From: Cyrtodaria siliqua
Lineage: Eukaryota; Mollusca; Bivalvia; Adapedonta; Hiatellidae
DNA length: 64,000 nt
Reading direction: 5' to 3'
Assembly: GCA_037043455.1 (NCBI GenBank)
Contig: JAWPHD010000002.1
Span: 372,001-436,000 of the forward strand
Shown here: positions 21,827 to 32,997 of the stretch, in pieces
How the letters are laid out: every line of letters begins with the position of its first letter
Numbering within the stretch: the stretch's first letter is position 1
The notes under the pieces: generated by a model
What the model saw: only the letters and a program-made list of their open reading frames with translations
Database searches by the model: none
What the model was told of the DNA's origin: nothing
Program-made: the position numbers and the translations under genes

Positions 21827-22688
21827 TACCTTGTTCCGTTAGGGCCATCGTACCATCGCACATCGACCTTTACAAGTCGGTGCACGATGGTACGATGGCG
21901 CTGGCACGATGGTACGATGGCGATGGTACGATGGTACGATGGCGTGCCAGCGCCATCGTACCATCGCGCACCGACTTGTAAAGGTCGATGTGCGATGGTA
22001 CGATGGCCCTAACGGAACAAGGTACTTTAAACGCGATGGTACGATGGTACGATGGTACGATATCGATGGTACGATGGCGATGGCACGATGGACCATCGCG
22101 TCATCGTACCATCGCCATCGTACCATTGCGCATCGCAGTCGATGTGCGATGTTGCATCGCCTCCGGCTCCATCGTACCATCGCTTCATCGCCTTCCGTTT
22201 AGACATGCGCACCACCACCAATTAACTTTCATCAAAAGGCTTTGCCGCCACCAGACACAATCATGTCGTCTGAAGAAGAAGGTAATTGAGTATTGTAATA
22301 CAAATTCCGAATTTAAACTGTTTGACAAGTATATAAAAAGCTATAGAGTCCTTCATTTTTGTTTGCTTTGATGTGCGCATGTCAAACGGAAGGCGATGGA
22401 GCGATGGTACGACGGAGAAGGGGGCGCTGCAACATCGCACATCGACTGCGATGGTGCGATGACACAATGGTACGATGGCGATGACACGATGGCGATGGTA
22501 CGATGGTCCATTGCGTCATCGCCATCGTACCATCGTACCATCGCCATCGTACCATCGCGTCATCGTACCATCGCCGTCGTACCATCGCGCCATCGCCATC
22601 GTACCATCCGTTAGGGCCATCGTACCATCGCGCATCGACCTTTACAAGTCGATGCGCGATGGTACGATGGCCCTAACGGAACACCGTA
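21827..22688. mobile_element. Foldback element made of CGATGGTACGATGG units
   Basis: The termini are TACCTTGTTCCGTTAGGGCC on the left and GGCCCTAACGGAACACCGTA on the right, inverted with two mismatches. Both outer flanks read CCTAAG (21821-21826 and 22689-22694), a likely 6-bp target duplication. The interior is dominated by CCATCGTACCATCG words and their complements, nested: 21827-22024 is itself a full palindrome around position 21930, and 22610-22680 is a hairpin with the loop CCTTTACAAG. A second inverted pair (GCCTTCCGTTTAGACATGCG / CGCATGTCAAACGGAAGGC) brackets a unique segment at 22216-22372. ORFs on both strands are by-products of the repeat. Confidence 0.8.
22216..22372 (+). other. 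Unique segment inside the foldback element
   Basis: This 157-bp core lacks the CGATGG repeat. It contains ATGTCGTCTGAAGAAGAAG followed by GTAATTG (from 22263), which reads MSSEEE and ends at a GT, like a short first coding exon with a splice donor. It also has an AT-rich TATATAAAAAG near 22331. Whether it is a captured host fragment cannot be decided here. Confidence 0.3.
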
Positions 22689-22694
22689 CCTAAG

Positions 22695-23459
22695 GCCAGC
22701 AATCCCGTCGACCGTCGTTGTAGACGTGGGCGTCTTTGATGTTAGCATAACGCAATAGCAGCACTTTCTCTGAAACTGCTTGACACTTTGCTCAAAGAAA
22801 TATGTGCGGATACTTCTGTAGTATGGAGTACCTTGCCAGTACTTAAAACAGCTGACATATTAAAAAAATAGAGTTTGAGATTTTTTTTTAGAACTGATCG
22901 CTAGGAACAAAGTTATTATATTTGTGTGTTTTAAACTGGCGTCAAAAATGACTCCGCCACGGGGTTCGAACTTGTATATATAGCCTGACACAGCTAAATA
23001 TAAAGGCGTTAGCAGTATATTCTCTGACACCGCTTGGTAAGTTATACTCAAACAGCGCATGATACTATTGCTTAAGAGGGGTCATACAGAAAGAAAAGCA
23101 GCTCGTATTGAAATTCAAGATGGCCGCCATAACTATAACATTTGAAAATGTTTGTTTGTTTGTTTTGTTTTGTGTGTGTCTGTTTTTTTGTCATTTATAT
23201 TTTATTTTCGATCATATTACAATATTACAACATGGTATTCGATAGAGGGTGTTACATATTTGTGATTTTTGTTTTCCTGGGGTTTAAAATATGGGGTGCA
23301 GGGTTGGATAGGTGGTGGGGCGGGGCGGGGAAGAGCGGTCCAAATATGTTATTGATGTTTCTTGCTTCAGCAATGATTACTATGCGATTAGGGAGAAAAG
23401 TGAGTGTTCATGATACTCCAGTTACTTATTGAGAGTTTTAAAATCACTCTGTGGCTACA
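22695..23459. other. Spacer, nothing recognised
   Basis: Contains CAAGATGGCCGCC at about 23117, a word also found in the repeat at 2462-3165, and a TTTGTTTTG-rich tract at 23150-23200. No gene was recognised. Confidence 0.45.
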
Positions 23460-25960
23460 TGTCCCTGTAAAGTTTAAATATTTTTGTCCGGTCATCAAAA
23501 AAAAAGCATTGCGGTGCGAGTAATGAAAAAAAAAGATTTGTTATCGTATTACGCTAATTCTTCATTAGGTCGAAAAAGACACGTCCATTTCAAGTCCATC
23601 CATTTTTCGGAAGATCACCTTGAAACGAAGTGTAAATGAAAATTCAATGTTTTTTTTGGCCGCTAAACCATCTGGTGTACGAAATGAAGCCAAAATCTGC
23701 AATAAATACTCCTGTTCCTTATTCGCCATCAAATACTGAACAAGGAACTGGTTCCTCGTTCCTTATTCGTTATTCGGAGCATATCACTGTTTTATGCAAA
23801 TATGGTCATTTTAAATCAGTTTTTTCGCTCGCCCAATGATGTAAATAAAGATTTTTTGATGTTTCTTGGCAAATGGACTTCTCTGTTTGTGAGTTAGTTC
23901 ATTATACTCCAGTTATTTTTTCGACTTTTTACATGAGTTCTGTGGCTACATGTCCCATTAAAGTTCAGGTTGTTTCGGTCCGATCATCCTAAAAAATGGT
24001 ATGGTTTCCCGAAGTTTCTTGGTAGAAAAGCATTGCAGTGTAACTAATAAAAAAGTTTAGTTTTATTTAACGCATTACGCTAATTTTTCATTTGTAGCTT
24101 AAATGAGTTCGAAAAAGACACGTCCCTTTAAAGTCCATCCATTTTTCGGCAGATCAGATTTTTCAGATCTGATCAGGAAATGGTTCCTCGTTCCATATTC
24201 GTTATTCGGAGCTTCTCACTGTTCTATGTAAATATAGTCATTTTAAATCACTTTTTTCGCTCGCCGATGATGTAAAGAAAGTTTGTTTGATGTTTCTTGG
24301 CAAGTGGACTTCACTGTTTGTAAGTTGGTAAAGAAAACGTGTTTATGCTACTCCAGTTTCTTATTCGACTTTTCACATGAGTTCTGTGGCTACCTGTGCC
24401 TTTAAAGTTCAGGGTTTTTGGGTCCTGTCATCCTAAAGAAGTGGTTTCTTGAAGTTTCTTGGCAGAAAATCATTGCGGTGTAAGTAATGAAAACAGATAG
24501 TTTTATTATAGCATTAGCTAATTCTTCATTTGGAGCTTAAATGAGTTCGAAAAAGACACGTTTCTTTAAAGTCCATCCTTTTTTCGGCAGATCCCCTTGA
24601 AACAATGTGTTTTCAATGTGTTTTTGGCCACTAAACCATCTGGTGTACGAAATGAAGCAAAAATCTGCAATAAATACTCCTGTTCCTTATTCGCCATCAA
24701 ATACTGAACAAGGAACTGGTTCCTCGTTCCTTATTCGTTATTCGGAGCATATCACTGTTTTATGCAAATATGGTCATTTTAAATCAGTTTTTTCGCTCGC
24801 CAAATGATGTAAATAAAGATTTTCTGATGTTTCTTGGCAAATGGACTTCTCTGTTTGTGAGTTAGTTCATTATACTCCAGTTATTTTTTCGACTTTTTAC
24901 ATGAGTTCTGTGGCTACATGTCCCTTTAAAGTTCAGGTTGTTTCGGTCCGATCATCCTAAAAAATGGTATGGTTTCCCGAAGTTTCTTGGTAGAAAAGCA
25001 TTGCAGTGTAACTAATAAAAAAGTTTAGTTTTATTTAACGCATTACGCTAATTTTTCATTTGTAGCTTAAATGAGTTCGAAAAAGACACGTCCCTTTAAA
25101 GTCCATCCATTTTTCGGCAGATCAGATTTTTCAGATCTGATCAGGAAATGGTTCCTCGTTCCATATTCGTTATTCGGAGCTTCTCACTGTTCTATGTAAA
25201 TATAGTCATTTTAAATCACTTTTTTCGCTCGCCAAATGATGTAAAGAAAGTTTGTTTGATGTTTCTTGGCAAGTGGACTTCACTGTTTGTAAGTTGGTAA
25301 AGAAAACGTGTTTATGCTACTCCAGTTTCTTATTCGACTTTTCACATGAGTTCTGTGGCTACCTGTGCCTTTAAAGTTCAGGGTTTTTGGGTCCTGTCAT
25401 CCTAAAGAAGTGGTTTCTTGAAGTTTCTTGGCAGAAAATCATTGCGGTGTAAGTAATGAAAACAGATAGTTTTATTATAGCATTAGCTAATTCTTCATTT
25501 GGAGCTTAAATGAGTTCGAAAAAGACACGTTTCTTTAAAGTCCATCCTTTTTTCGGCAGATCCCCTTGAAACAATGTGTTTTCAATGTGTTTTTGGCCAC
25601 TAAACCATCTGGTGTTCGAAATAAAAAACACACATCTGCATTAAATGCTCGCGTTCCTTATTCCCCGTCGAATACGGAACAAGGAATTGGTTCCTCGTTC
25701 CTTATTCCTTATTCGGAACGTATCACTGTTCTATGCAAATATGGTCATTTTAAATCACTTTTTTTTGCTCGCCAGATAATGCAAATACAGATTTCTTGAA
25801 GTTTCTTGGTAAGCGAACTTCGTTGTTTGTGAGTGGGTATATAGTAAATGAGTTCTTGATACTCCATTTCCTTACTCAACTTTTCACATGCGTTCTGTGA
25901 CTGCATATAACTTTAAAGTCCAGATTGTTTTGGTCCGGTCATCCTAAAAAAAAGGTTTCT
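23460..25960 (+). repeat. 968-bp higher-order tandem repeat
   Basis: The landmark ACCATCTGGTGT appears near 23668, 24636 and 25605, a spacing of about 968 bp. Each big unit contains two related half-units, marked by ATGAGTTCGAAAAAGACACG at about 24101 and 24540, then 25072 and 25509. The middle copies are almost identical and the last is diverged. Each unit gives a short ORF of about 66 residues (23636-23839, 24607-24807, 25566-25799) with CKYGHFKS near its end; the reading frame is not kept uniformly and I do not think it codes. A diverged relative lies at 31740-32130. Confidence 0.85.
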
Positions 25961-26059
25961 CAAAGTATTTTAGTAGAAAATCATTGCGACGTGATTAACG
26001 AAAAAAAACGCGTACTCTGTCAATAATGAAACTTTGACGGCATACTATTTGCTGTGTTA

Positions 26060-26167
26060 TGTGTTGTTTTAGTTCTTACGTAGCTATGTACCATTTAATT
26101 AACAGTAGCATATTGTACATAAAATATATAGCGGGCATTCCCGAGTTGCGTTTCCTTTTCCTTTCAG
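26060..26167. mobile_element. MITE family M1, one end only (copy 3)
   Basis: CTTACGTAG, ATGTACCATTTAATTAACAG, ATATATAGCGGGC and the terminal CCTTTTCCTTTCAG followed by TA match the right end of the copy at 26823-27203. The other terminus is absent, apparently truncated at the satellite border. Confidence 0.7.
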
Positions 26168-26382
26168 TATATAATGCACAAACGATACAAGCAGTCCAAC
26201 GGAATTTTGATAAGGGAAATGTGCGGTTTTACGCTTTTTATAACGTTAGTCTATTTTAGGCGTTATGAGAATATTTATTATTATTAAACATATGGATTAT
26301 GTATTACACATAAATACATGAATTACACTTTGAAAATTGCATCACAACATCTTATTAGATGTCTATTTTAACGTCCTATGTG

Positions 26383-26595
26383 GAGCGCTGTGGTCTAGTG
26401 GTAGAGCGTTGAACCCATGATCCAAACGTCGTGGGTTCGATCCCCGCCATTGACATATGCATTGTGTCCCTGAGTAAGACACTTTATCTGCATTTGCTTA
26501 GTACTGGTTCTACCCAGGAAGCCATCGAGAGTGATTCAAATAAGTTTCATAGAGCTTTCGTTACAATCGATCTAAAATAAATAAGTTTAAACTAA
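26383..26595 (+). mobile_element. tRNA-derived SINE, family S3
   Basis: The head has a perfect pol III A box (TGGTCTAGTGG) and B box (GGTTCGATCC) 33 bp apart. It is followed by GTGTCCCTGAGTAAGACACT, a segment like the conserved central parts of several animal SINE superfamilies, and an AATAA-rich tail. The T arm pairs (GTGGG / CCCGC), but the 5' GGAGCGC has no partner at the 3' side, so it is not a working tRNA gene. Confidence 0.75.
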
Positions 26596-26822
26596 ACTGT
26601 ATATTTGAAGGAATTATCCCACCCATATACATCACAATGAAGAATTCTGCGTATGATTATATATGTAATAATTATATATGCATTAGCACTATTTTTGTGT
26701 TACTAAAAAAAAAGAATCAATGAAGAAGAATTTAATTGAATTGGGGTTTTACGGCACACAAAAAGGTTATATGGCGCCAACAGGAATGAACATTCCAGAC
26801 TCACTCTCCATTTATATATATA

Positions 26823-27203
26823 CTGAAATGAAAAAGAAACGCCCCATGGAAATTTCCGCTATATATTGTTTATACTGCACACTTAATTCCATATATATTC
26901 CAAAAGAATCCTAAGATGTATTGTAAAAAAAAAGTTTGCAGTTAGGGAAAGGTTGAAATGTTGAAGAAGTTTTAATCACAGTACACGTTGTAACAAGAAA
27001 TTCATAAATATTGAAGTTCCTCTTTGAAAAATTGAGCCAGTTCAGTAGTGTATTTAACGTAGTTAAGACTTTGCAAAATGTTGCATCATAAGTTTGCGCC
27101 AAGCCAAGATCTTACGTAGACATGTACCATTCGATTAACAGCAGCATATTGTACATACAATATATAGCGGAAACTCACGTGGTGCGTTTCTTTTTCCTTT
27201 CAG
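26823..27203. mobile_element. TA-flanked MITE, family M1 copy 2
   Basis: A 381-bp element with CTGAAATGAAAAAGAAACGC at the left and GCGTTTCTTTTTCCTTTCAG at the right, TA on both sides. The interior runs opposite to copy 1 (5360-5840), sharing for instance CAGTACACGTTGTAACAAGA and TTGAAAAATTGAGCCAGTTC. Confidence 0.8.
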
Positions 27204-27254
27204 TATAGATAAAAATATGCAGAGTTTCTGCAAGTTCTGCAGTAATCACTCTAT

Positions 27255-29755
27255 TTTCTTCGCTGGGGCCACGATCATTGTTTACTGTCGCTGAAGCCAC
27301 GATCATTGTTTACTGTCGCTAGAGTCACACTCATTGTTTTACTGTCGATGGAGCCACAGTCATTGTTTTCTTTCGCTGGAGCCACGGTCATTGTTTACTG
27401 TCGTTAGAGCCACAATCATTTTTTTACTGTCGATGGAGCCACAGTCATTGTTGTCTTTTGCTGGAGCCACGATCATTGTTTACTGTCGCTGGAGCCACGA
27501 TCATTGTTTACTGTCGTTAGAGCCACAATCATTTTTTTACTGTCGATGGAGCCACAGTCATTGTTGTCTTTTGCTGGAGCCACGATCATTGTTTACTGTC
27601 GCTAGAGCCACGATCATTGTTTACTGTCGCTGGAGCAACGATCATTGTTTACTTTCGCTGGAGCCACGATCATTGTTTACTGTCGCTGGAGCCACAATTA
27701 TTGTTGTCTTTTGCTGGAGCCACGATCATTGTTTACTGTCGCTGGAGCCACGATCATTGTTTACTGTCGATAGAGCCATAATCATTGTTTTACTGTCGAT
27801 GGAGCCACAGTCATTGTTTTCTTTCGCTGGAGCCACAATCATTGTTTACTGTCGCTGGAGCCATGATCATTGTTTGCTGTCGCTTGAGTCACGATCATTG
27901 TTTACTGTCGCTGGAGCCACGATTATTGTTTACTGTCGCTGGAGCCACGATCATTGTTTACTGTCGCTGGAGCCACGATCATTGTTTACTGTCGCTGGAG
28001 CCACAATCATTGTTTACTGTCGATAGAGCCACAATCATTGTTTTACTGTCGATGGAGCCACAGTCATTGTTTTCTTTCGCTGGAGCCACAGTCATTGTTT
28101 ACTGTCGCTGGAGCCACGATCATTGTTTACTGTCGCTGGAGCAACGATCATTGTTTACTGTCGCTGGAGCCACGATCATTGTTTACTGTCGCTGGAGCCA
28201 CGATCATTGTTTACTGTCGCTGGAGCCACAATCATTGTTTACTGTCGATAGAGCCACAATCATTGTTTTACTGTCGATGGAGCCACAGTCATTGTTTTCT
28301 TTCGCTGGAGCCACAGTCATTGTTTACTGTCGCTGGAGCCACGATCATTGTTTACTGTCGCTGGAGCACGATCATTGTTTACTGTCGATAGAGCCACGAT
28401 CATTGTTTACTGTCGATAGAGCCACAATCATTGTTTTACTGTCGATGGAGCCACAGTCATTGTTTTCTTTCGCTGGAGCCACAGTCATTGTTTACTGTCG
28501 CTGGAGCCACGATCATTGTTTACTGTCGCTGGAGCAACGATCATTGTTTACTGTCGCTGGAGCCACGATCATTGTTTACTGTCGCTGGAGCCACGATCAT
28601 TGTTTACTGTCGCTGGAGCCACAATCATTGTTTACTGTCGATAGAGCCACAATCATTGTTTTACTGTCGATGGAGCCACAATCATTGTTTTCTTTCGCTG
28701 GAGCCACAGTCATTGTTTACTGTCGCTGGAGCCACGATCATTGTTTACTGTCGCTGGAGCAACGATCATTGTTTACTGTCGATAAAGCCACAATCATTGT
28801 TTTCTTTCGCTGGAGCCACAATCATTGTTTTCTTTCGCTGGAGCCACGATCATTGTTTACTGTCGCTGGAGCCACGATCATTGTTTACTGTCGATGGAGC
28901 CACAGTCATTGTTTTCTTTCGCTGGAGCCACGATCATTGTTTACTGTCGCTGGAGCACGATCATTGTTTACTGTCGATAAAGTCACAATCATTGTTTTCT
29001 TTCGCTGGAGCCACGATCATTGTTTACTGTCGCTGGAGCAACGATCATTGTTTACTGTCGATGGAGCCACAGTCATTGTTTTCTTTCGCTGGAGCCACGA
29101 TCATTGTTTACTGTCGCTGGAGCACGATCATTGTTTACTGTCGCTGGAGCAACGATCATTGTTTACTGTCGATAGAGCCACAATCATTCATTTACTGTCG
29201 AGGGAGCCACAGTCATTGTTTTCTTTCGCTGGAGCCACAATCATTGTTTACTGTCGCTGGAGCCACGATCATTGTTTACTGTCGCTGGAGCCACGATCAT
29301 TGTTTACTGTCGATAGAGCCATAATCATTGTTCTCTTTCGCTGGAGCCACAATCATTGTTCTCTTTCGCTGGAGCCACGATCATTGTAGCCACGATCATT
29401 GTTTACTGTCGCTAGAGTCACGGTCATTGTGTACTGTCGCTGGGGCAACGATCATTGTTTACTGTCGCTGGGGCCAATATCATTGTTTACTGTCGCTGGA
29501 GCCACGATCATAGTTTACAGTCGCTGGAGCCACGATCACTGTTTACTGTCGCTGGAGCCACGATCATCGTTTACTGTCGCTGGAGCCACGATCATCGTTT
29601 ACTGTCGCTGGAGCCACGATCGTCGTTTACTGTCGCTGGAGCCACGATCATTGTTTACTGTCGCTGTAGCCACGACCATTGTTTACTGTCGTTGGAGTCA
29701 CGATCATCGTTTCCTGTCGCTGGAGCCATGCTCATTGTTTTCTGTCGCATTGGTC
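27255..29755 (+). repeat. 28-bp minisatellite, about 89 copies
   Basis: The unit is TTTACTGTCGCTGGAGCC plus ACGATCATTG, 28 bp. Variants include a 29-bp type (an extra T, GATGGAGCC, ACAGTC), a GATAGAGCC type and a TTTTCTTTCGCTGG type. These recur in the same order about every 175-230 bp, so there is a higher-order structure. Because 28 is not a multiple of three and the basic unit has no stop in any forward frame, long forward ORFs appear (the longest at 27785-29389, 534 codons, mostly rearrangements of CRWSHDHCLLSLEPRSLF). I read these as artefacts. The array decays after about 29400. Confidence 0.9.
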
Positions 29756-30059
29756 CTATTATTGCCAGGGAACCACGCGACGCCGGCGAAGAAGAATCTT
29801 TAGTGCGATACCCAGATCACTGTACTAACAACTTACCATGGCAACTGTTTGTTAGTGTTGGTGCAGTTATTACAATACCAGCTGCTTAGGATATGTATCT
29901 TAACATAGGTTGTGAAGTTCTCCGTACTTGATTTTGAATATGGAATTAACCTAGGATTGGGACTATATATAAAAAAAATATATATATATATAGGGTGGGA
30001 TGAATGATACAGAGGAATTTAGGAACCTGTCATACTGACGAATATACTCTTATGTTTCT
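29756..30059. other. Spacer with (TA)n
   Basis: A (TA)n run lies near 29970-29990. No other feature. Confidence 0.5.
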
Positions 30060-30255
30060 TTAACGTGATGGAAGAAAAAAGAGCGATACACGGGAACGCC
30101 TGTTTTACGTTCCTATCCGACGGACGAGGGTAAGGGAATGTGTCTTTCCCAAGAACACACAGACAAAATTAATTGGCGCCGATGAGGCTTGAACCAGGGT
30201 CCTTTAGATTCCAAGTCACCCGTGCTATCCACTGCATCAACAGGCTGTACGCGCT
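30060..30255 (-). mobile_element. tRNA-derived SINE, family S1 (inverted)
   Basis: On the minus strand the head reads GATGCAGTGGATAGC and CCTGGTTCAAGCCTCATCGG (a B-box-like GGTTCAAGCC), then GGCGCC, TTCTTGGGAAAGACACAT and, further on, the CCGTCGGATAGG part. Order and words match 11488-11705. Confidence 0.65.
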
Positions 30256-30860
30256 CAAGCAGGATGACTGCATTAAAATGCATGCAACTAAAATGTTAAA
30301 CCGGCATTAACGTTAAATCCATGAAGCTGGGTTCACATCGGTAATTCTGATCTATAGCAAGTTAGCATCAAGTTCATGTATGTCGAGTTGCAACATGCCT
30401 GCAAGCCTTATATATGCCCAGCTCATTGATATTTTTATAAATTTGGCAATTAAGGCTTTGGTATAATAAAAGACAATTAACCCTACCCGCTACGCACAAC
30501 TATAATAGATCTGCGTCCATTGTAAACCCAGATCAGCCTGCTTCGGGTTAAGGGTTACGAATACTCAGTACATGTTATTTAATATGGCAATATAGCATAC
30601 AATATAACACCCTTTATTAAACGCTTCCAGATAAGGATCGGTACCAATTGCATCGGCTTAGTTCACAATTTTACAGACAGGTTGAAAATGCAGTAGGCTA
30701 CTTTATAATGAAATACCTTACCAAAAGTCACATTATTTATATATTGCTGTTCGCTTTAAACTAAATTTGAAGTTATTTTATGAAAAGTATACAACTTCAA
30801 GCCATAAACAAGAGACCAACTGGCCTTGTCTCAAAGTGCTCTCATGTTCTTAAGAAACAA
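30256..30860. other. Spacer with a short dispersed repeat
   Basis: At 30477-30550 AATTAACCCTACCCGCTACG, ATCTGCGTCCATTGTAAACC and CCTGCTTCGGGTTAAGGGTT form a GC-richer block that looks like a small repeat end. Nothing else was recognised. Confidence 0.4.
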
Positions 30861-30879
30861 CAACAATTTCTTTATATAA

Positions 30880-31510
30880 TTCTGTATACCACCGTAGTGG
30901 CCATATTGAACCCCAATGTCACCATATGAACAAGGTAGAGGATTATAAGCTTATGATACATGCAAAATATTATTTAGCTTTTGAAGTATCAGGGAAGATG
31001 TTTAATAGGTTTTCCTAAATAAATCAATGTCATAGTGTGACCCCGAGACCGAGCCAAATTTGATTCCAGGGTCACCATTTAAATAACTTGGTAAAGGACA
31101 ATAATCATCTTAAGCTACATGCAGCTTATTAGACCTCGAGCTCTTGTAGTTTTAGAGAAGACGTTCCTACATAACTCATATGCATAAGTGTGACCCCCGG
31201 GACTGGCGAAATTTAACCATAGGATCACTATTGTAACACAATTGATAGAGAACCATAAGCTTAAACTACATGCGCAGTATTCGACCTCTTGCTCTTGTTT
31301 TATAGAGAAGATTTTTTAAAGATGTTTCTATATGACTCTATTTGAATATATGACTCCTGGTGAGGAGACAGATATGACCCCAGGGTTAACATTTTAACAA
31401 ACTTGCTATTGGACCATACGCTTTTGTTACTTGCATAATATGAGACCTATAGCTCTTACGGTCACCATTTTATAAATACTGTGTAGAGGACCCTAAATGT
31501 ATAATACAAC
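30880..31510 (-). repeat. Tandem repeat R167, inverted and diverged
   Basis: Blocks such as GTGACCCCGAGACCGAGCCA with AAATTTGATTCCAGGGTCAC, and ACTTGGTAAAGGACAATAA, are complements of the R167 unit at 13310-14390. About four units, strongly diverged. Confidence 0.65.
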
Positions 31511-31739
31511 TAATAGACATGTAACTATTGTGGTTTCAGCAAAAACAATGTTTTAAAGAAACCTGATTTTTATTTAAAAGGGGAAGCTAACTCTAATAAC
31601 AGGAATCAGCTACCATGTTGGCACTGCTATCATGGATGTTTTGTTTCTCTACAAGGTACTCAATAATATGGTACTAGTAAGAATTTGTCCCTTGAGATGG
31701 TAACACAAAATTGTAAGGCTCACGGCCTAATGTAGCAAA

Positions 31740-32130
31740 CATCTGCAATAAATAATCCACGGAATAATTAACGGTGTTTATCCCTGTTCTGTGTTAACAT
31801 TTTCAGTGCAAATCACTTTTTCGATCGCCAGATGATCTAAATAAATAGTAATTTTCATACTCCTTTTGTAATTCTGAAAATAAAATTGGACATGCAATTG
31901 GGGCTAGATAAGTTATGGATTTTATATTCGCATCGGGTAATTTCCCCGTTAGATATATTTTTTTATATCTGGCCACGATATTCCTTAAAATATATAGTAG
32001 TCTTTATTTTTGAATAAGGAATAGGAAATTGTTCCTATTTCGTTATTCGAATATGGAATAAGTAACTAGTTCCTTGTTCCTTATTCGAATAACAATAACG
32101 AATAAGGAACAAGGAACCAAAGTCCACCTC
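31740..32130 (+). repeat. Diverged copy of the 968-bp repeat unit
   Basis: ACATCTGCAATAAATAATCC, AAATCACTTTTTCGATCGCC, AGATGATCTAAATAAAT and TAGTTCCTTGTTCCTTATTC correspond to words of the array at 23460-25960, in the same order. Confidence 0.55.
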
Positions 32131-32997
32131 ATCAACATACTACTTATGTGGTCAACGATTATTGTCAGAATGCGGAATTTGTGTCGTAATCTCAATAGCG
32201 ATTTTATACCTTAATCTGCGAGTGGGGTTTTAATATAGAAAATGACGAATATTGTTTTTTCAATGCGACACATGTTGCACATACAGGCTTCATCTGTATT
32301 AATCTACTCGCCAGTTACACCCGTTAAATGTAAGCACACTCCTTTATTGTCGCGAAAAGTTGACAGGAAAAATGAGTCGCTATTCGAAGCAGTTCAAACA
32401 TATATGCATTTATGTATACGAGCAACACTTAGGTTTACAGAGGTTTCTGTCTCTCTGACGTATTTCAACACTCCCTTACACACATACTAGTGTGATTTTA
32501 TCTCAGCCGTCGTTGATATAATCAACTTTACTTAACATTACTTGTCTAACTTGTCTGGGTTTTTTGTTTGGGTTATGTGGTGGTGTGTGAGGGGTGGGGT
32601 GGGGGGGGGGGGGTGGAATTGTTGGGTTGAGGGGGGTTAAGATATGACTTGCGGATAACTGCTCTTTCTCACTTTCTGTATGATAGATCCCTCTGTATGT
32701 TTACTTCTTCAGCTTTTTTCTCTCCCAATGTATCCGGTCAGTGACGACTAATGTATTTTGTATTTATATAGTTTATATGTATATACAATAATGATTTCAA
32801 GGTACCGATACAAACCCTTGAAGGTTTTTTACTTTAGTCTTTAAAAATAGTAAAAATATTACATCCGAAAATTATTCCAAACCTTACAGATATCAGTATA
32901 TGCAATGTCCGTTACATTGTGTTTTTTAAATCATTTCCTATTTTAGGCGCGTTAAAAAAATTAGAAAAAAAATTCATCTTATAAACTATTTAAGTTT
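32131..32997. other. Spacer with G-run
   Basis: 32580-32640 is strongly G-rich, with a run of about 14 G at 32600-32613, able to form a G-quadruplex in principle. The short ORF at 32242-32490 has no recognisable motif. Confidence 0.45.

Noticed and set aside
21489..22693. Overlapping ORFs in the 49-bp satellite and foldback element
   Set aside because: Repeat-derived peptides (for example MVRWYDG and HRTIVPS on opposite strands) mirror the CGATGGTACGATGG palindrome.
26388..26460. Functional tRNA gene
   Set aside because: A and B boxes are perfect, but the acceptor stem has no 3' partner and a SINE body follows.
27334..29889. Very long forward ORFs (230, 534, 297, 145, 144 residues)
   Set aside because: All are translations of the 28-bp minisatellite in different frames, with the same peptide words in rotating order. 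No start context, no domain; not reported as genes.
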